Part shown: in pieces, positions 61,484 to 64,000 of the stretch
Layout: the number at the start of each line of letters is the position of its first letter
Numbering within the stretch: the first letter of the stretch is position 1
DNA from: Roseiarcus sp963820095
Lineage (GTDB): Bacteria; Pseudomonadota; Alphaproteobacteria; Rhizobiales; Beijerinckiaceae
NCBI GenBank assembly: GCA_963820095.1
Contig: CAWFZA010000010.1
Span: forward strand, 1 to 64,000
Length of the DNA stretch: 64,000 nt
Reading direction: 5' to 3'
The notes under the pieces: generated by a model
Databases searched by the model: none
Seen by the model: only the letters and a program-made list of their open reading frames with translations
Told to the model about the DNA's origin: nothing
Translations under genes and position numbers: made by a program

Positions 61484-62577
61484 TGTTCCACCCTCCTGTT
61501 ATCAACGCGGTGAACGACGGTGACGCCCTTCGCATCGAAGAAGCATGCGTCGTCCGCATCGAATTTCACGCCGACCTTCGAGCCTACGCGAGCGGTGAAG
61601 CCTCTGCCCGCGCGCACCGAGAGATGTTCGTCGCCGACGCGCACCTCGACCAGCGTCTCATTGCCCATCGGCTCGACGACATAGATCTCGCCCTTGAGAG
61701 CGCCGGGCGTCTCGGGGTCCACGAGACTGAAATCCTCGGGGCGCGCGCCCATCTCGGTCAGGTCGCCGGCGGCGCAGGCCGCGCGCCTCTCCGGCTTCAG
61801 CGTGACATTGACGCCGCCGACCTGCAGCCCAGCGTCCGTCAGGCGAGCTTTGAGCACGTTCATCGGAGGATTGCCGACGAAGGTGGCGACGAACCGGTTC
61901 GCGGGGCGCTCATAGATCTCGTCGGGCGAGCCGACCTGCTGCAATTCGCCGGCGTTCATCACCGCGATGAGATCCGCCATGGTGAGCGCTTCGGCCTGAT
62001 CGTGGGTCACATACAGGGTGGTCGCGCCGAGGCGCTGGCACAGGCGCTTGAGTTCGCCGCGCATGCTCAGACGAAGCCTGGCGTCGAGGTTCGACAACGG
62101 CTCGTCCATCAGAAACGCGGCAGGATCGCGCACGATCGCGCGCGCCAGCGCCACCCGCTGGCGCTGGCCGCCCGACAATTGCCGCGGCCGCCGGTCGAGC
62201 AGGTGCTCGATCTCGAGGGTCGTCGCCACCTCGCTGACCTTCGCGGCGATGTCGGCGCCGCTCACTTTTCGGATCCAGAGCGGATAGCCGATATTGTCCC
62301 TGACCGTCTTGTGCGGATAGAGGGCGTAACTCTGAAACACCATGGCGACGTCGCGGTCGCGCGGCTGAAGCTGCGTCACATCCCGCTCGCCGATCAGGAC
62401 CCGCCCTTTCGTCGGCATGTCGAGACCCGCGAGGATGCGCAGCGCCGTGGTCTTGCCGCATCCGGACGGGCCGAGGAGCGCCATGAACGAGCGATCCGGC
62501 ACTTTCAAGTCGAGCGAGTGCAGAGCGGTGAATGTATCGAATGTCTTCCGGACGCCGTGATAGCGGACCGCGCTCAT
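61480..62577 (-). CDS. sugar-type ABC transporter ATP-binding protein (UgpC/MalK type)
   Basis: A 365-residue ATPase with Walker A GPSGCGKTT (about residue 37), signature LSGGQRQRVALARAI, Walker B AFLMDEPLSNLDARL, the His switch YVTHDQAEA and a C-terminal TOBE/MalK-type domain (MGARPEDFSLVD, GDEHLSVRAGRGF). MSAVRYHGVRKTF is the preferred start (62577). It is first of the four transport genes and energises both permeases. Confidence 0.92.
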   Translation of the reverse strand: MSAVRYHGVRKTFDTFTALHSLDLKVPDRSFMALLGPSGCGKTTALRILAGLDMPTKGRVLIGERDVTQLQPRDRDVAMVFQSYALYPHKTVRDNIGYPLWIRKVSGADIAAKVSEVATTLEIEHLLDRRPRQLSGGQRQRVALARAIVRDPAAFLMDEPLSNLDARLRLSMRGELKRLCQRLGATTLYVTHDQAEALTMADLIAVMNAGELQQVGSPDEIYERPANRFVATFVGNPPMNVLKARLTDAGLQVGGVNVTLKPERRAACAAGDLTEMGARPEDFSLVDPETPGALKGEIYVVEPMGNETLVEVRVGDEHLSVRAGRGFTARVGSKVGVKFDADDACFFDAKGVTVVHRVDNRRVEQ

Positions 62578-62899
62578 CGAGCGGGTCTCGCGAAGCTCGC
62601 GTGGCAGGCGCAGCATCGGCGTTCTACGCCAGGCGCTCTGCCGGAACCACAGACGCGGCCGCGACGACGAGCCTGCTTGCGTCTTCTTCCATCGACTGTT
62701 CCGCCCTGTTGACCCTCGAACGGGGTCTTTTGATGCATATGTCGTGCCGACTATCGAAATATCCCGATTGAAGAGAAAGGTCCAGTTGCGAGCAAATCGT
62801 CAGGTCCAATGCAGCGGGCCGTCATCGCGCCGCGTCCAGCCTCGCGCGGAACGCGGCGTTCCGATTCAGAGCCGCGTCGGCGGCGCGAACGGGAGCGAT
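62578..62899. other. intergenic region, ATPase to aminotransferase
   Basis: About 320 bases without a convincing gene. It should contain the promoter of the transporter operon (minus strand) and the 3' trailer of the aminotransferase gene. A short ATGCATAT palindrome near 62733 was the only feature noticed. Confidence 0.4.
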
Positions 62900-64000
62900 T
62901 CAATTGCGCCGCGAGGCCGCGACGTCGTCGATCGCCTGTTTGAACGTGTCGACCGTCCGATCCAGATCGTCGTGCGTGACGATCAGAGGCGGGGCGACTT
63001 CGATGCTCGTGCCGATCGCGCTCGCGATCACGCCGAGATCAAGCATGCGCCGCACAATTCTCTTCACCGTGTCGTCCTCGAATGCGGCTTTCGTTGTCTT
63101 GTCGGAGGTGAAGTCGACCGCGTGCCAGCTTCCCATGCCGCGAATTTGCCCGACCATCGGGTGATCGCCGATCGCCGCTTTGAGACCGGCTTGCAGATAT
63201 TTGCCGTTTTCGAGGGACTTGGGGATCAGCTTCTCTCGCGTCTTGATGTCGATGACGGCGTTGGCGGCGGCGGCCGCCACCGCATGGCCGCTGAACGTGT
63301 GAATATGCCGGAAGATCGGCATGGCGTCGGCGATCTCGTCGCGGGTGATGACGGCGCCCATGGGCATGTAACCGGCAGTCAGCGCCTTGGCGCTGGTCAT
63401 GATGTCCGGCTCGATGCCGAAGTGCTCGCTGACAAACCAGTGGCCCGCCCGGCCGAAGCCGGTGATGATCTCGTCGACGATCATCAGCACATTGTATTTG
63501 GTGCAGATCTCGCGCACGCGCCGCCAGTAGGTCTTGGACGGAACCTGCGCGCCATTCGCCTGCATGATGGGCTCGCCGATGAACGCCGCGACGAGCTCCG
63601 GATTCTCGAGCTGGATCTGCCGCTCGAGATGGTTGGCGCAGAACGTCCTCGTAGTCCTCGACGCTCATGCCCAACGGATTGCGATAGGACATCGGGTTGC
63701 CGACGAAACTGTAGCCGGGAACGCGCGGATCGATGGTCTCGCGCACCGGAAGCCAATCGGTCGCCGAAAGAGCGCCCATCGTCGCGCCATGAAAGGCGTT
63801 CCAGCGCGAGATGATCTTGTAGGCGCTCGGCTTCCTGCCGCTTGCCTGATGGTATTGCTTGGCGATCTTGAAGGCGGTCTCGACGGCTTCCGAGCCGCCG
63901 CTGACGAACATCACTTTCGAGAGCCGTCCCGGCGCGAGCTCGGCGATGCGCGTCGCCAGTTTGACCATTGGCTCGGTCACGTTGCGGCCCGATCCGATGT
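62900..64000 (-). CDS. class III aminotransferase, partial (apparent frameshift)
   Basis: The C-terminal about 365 residues of a PLP aminotransferase; its start lies beyond the window. Visible motifs are SGGSEAVETAFKIAKQYHQA, NAFHGATMGALSAT, IVDEIITGFGRAGHWFVSEH (PLP Asp), and TSAKALTAGYMPMGAV, whose Lys forms the Schiff base. One frame change at about 63645 separates the two ORFs and, once corrected, restores CANHLERQIQLENPELVAAF. It is of the omega-amino acid:pyruvate type. The neighbouring transporter may import its amine substrate (inference). Confidence 0.85.

Overview
The window is GC-rich (roughly two thirds G+C by eye) and gene-dense. Its gene families (DUF1289, a YggS/YchF pair, EryH/EryI-type isomerases, branched-chain-type ABC transporters, HdeD, DUF4105, rhizobial-type dispersed palindromes) point to an alphaproteobacterium of the order Hyphomicrobiales. 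I cannot name a genus. There are two tRNA genes (Tyr, Arg), no rRNA and no CRISPR array.

Layout. 0.1-13 kb is a nucleoside uptake and salvage block: two SDR dehydrogenases, then a minus-strand operon of thymidine phosphorylase, a four-gene BMP-type nucleoside ABC transporter, a VOC protein and a TRZ/ATZ-type amidohydrolase. It is followed by a RutR-like TetR regulator with a candidate operator, a nucleoside hydrolase and a divergent S-adenosylhomocysteine hydrolase homologue. 13.3-14.3 kb holds an Ivy-type lysozyme inhibitor and an internally deleted IS200-type element. 14.4-19.3 kb is a branched-chain-type ABC transporter operon (livK-G-F-H-M order). 19.6-23.5 kb holds tRNA-Tyr, a cupin, cobS and a fluoride-riboswitch/crcB/DUF190 unit. 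23.8-31.4 kb holds a Na+/H+ antiporter with a cyclic-nucleotide domain, nth, a broken solute-binding protein, scoAB, HdeD and an SH3 protein. 31.6-45.2 kb is mostly housekeeping (2-hydroxyacid dehydrogenase, EryI-type isomerase, MaoC pair, ychF, yggS, EryH-type isomerase, miaA, serB) mixed with membrane and secreted hypotheticals. 45.4-50.7 kb holds a CYP153-like P450 and a ureide/hydantoin locus: a racemase, a PuuE-type allantoinase, a regulator that fuses a transposase-type DNA-binding domain to a GntR-family regulator, and an MFS transporter. 50.8-54.9 kb is a small accessory island against the 3' end of tRNA-Arg(CCG): an IS3 remnant, a TIR/coiled-coil/membrane protein and a divergent DUF4062 protein whose base composition changes sharply inside the gene. 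55-64 kb holds exported proteins, including a methyltransferase-like protein with a signal peptide, and a sugar-type ABC transporter next to a class III aminotransferase that runs off the window.

Thirteen otherwise well-conserved genes are interrupted by about 22 apparent one-base frameshifts, concentrated at 17-29 kb, 42-47 kb and 52-64 kb. The frames continue cleanly on both sides, so most are probably sequencing or assembly indels. For these genes I give the full span and the approximate break positions.

The strongest candidates for undescribed biology are the TIR/DUF4062 island, the transposase-domain/GntR chimera at the allantoinase locus, and the divergent SAH-hydrolase homologue in the nucleoside cluster.
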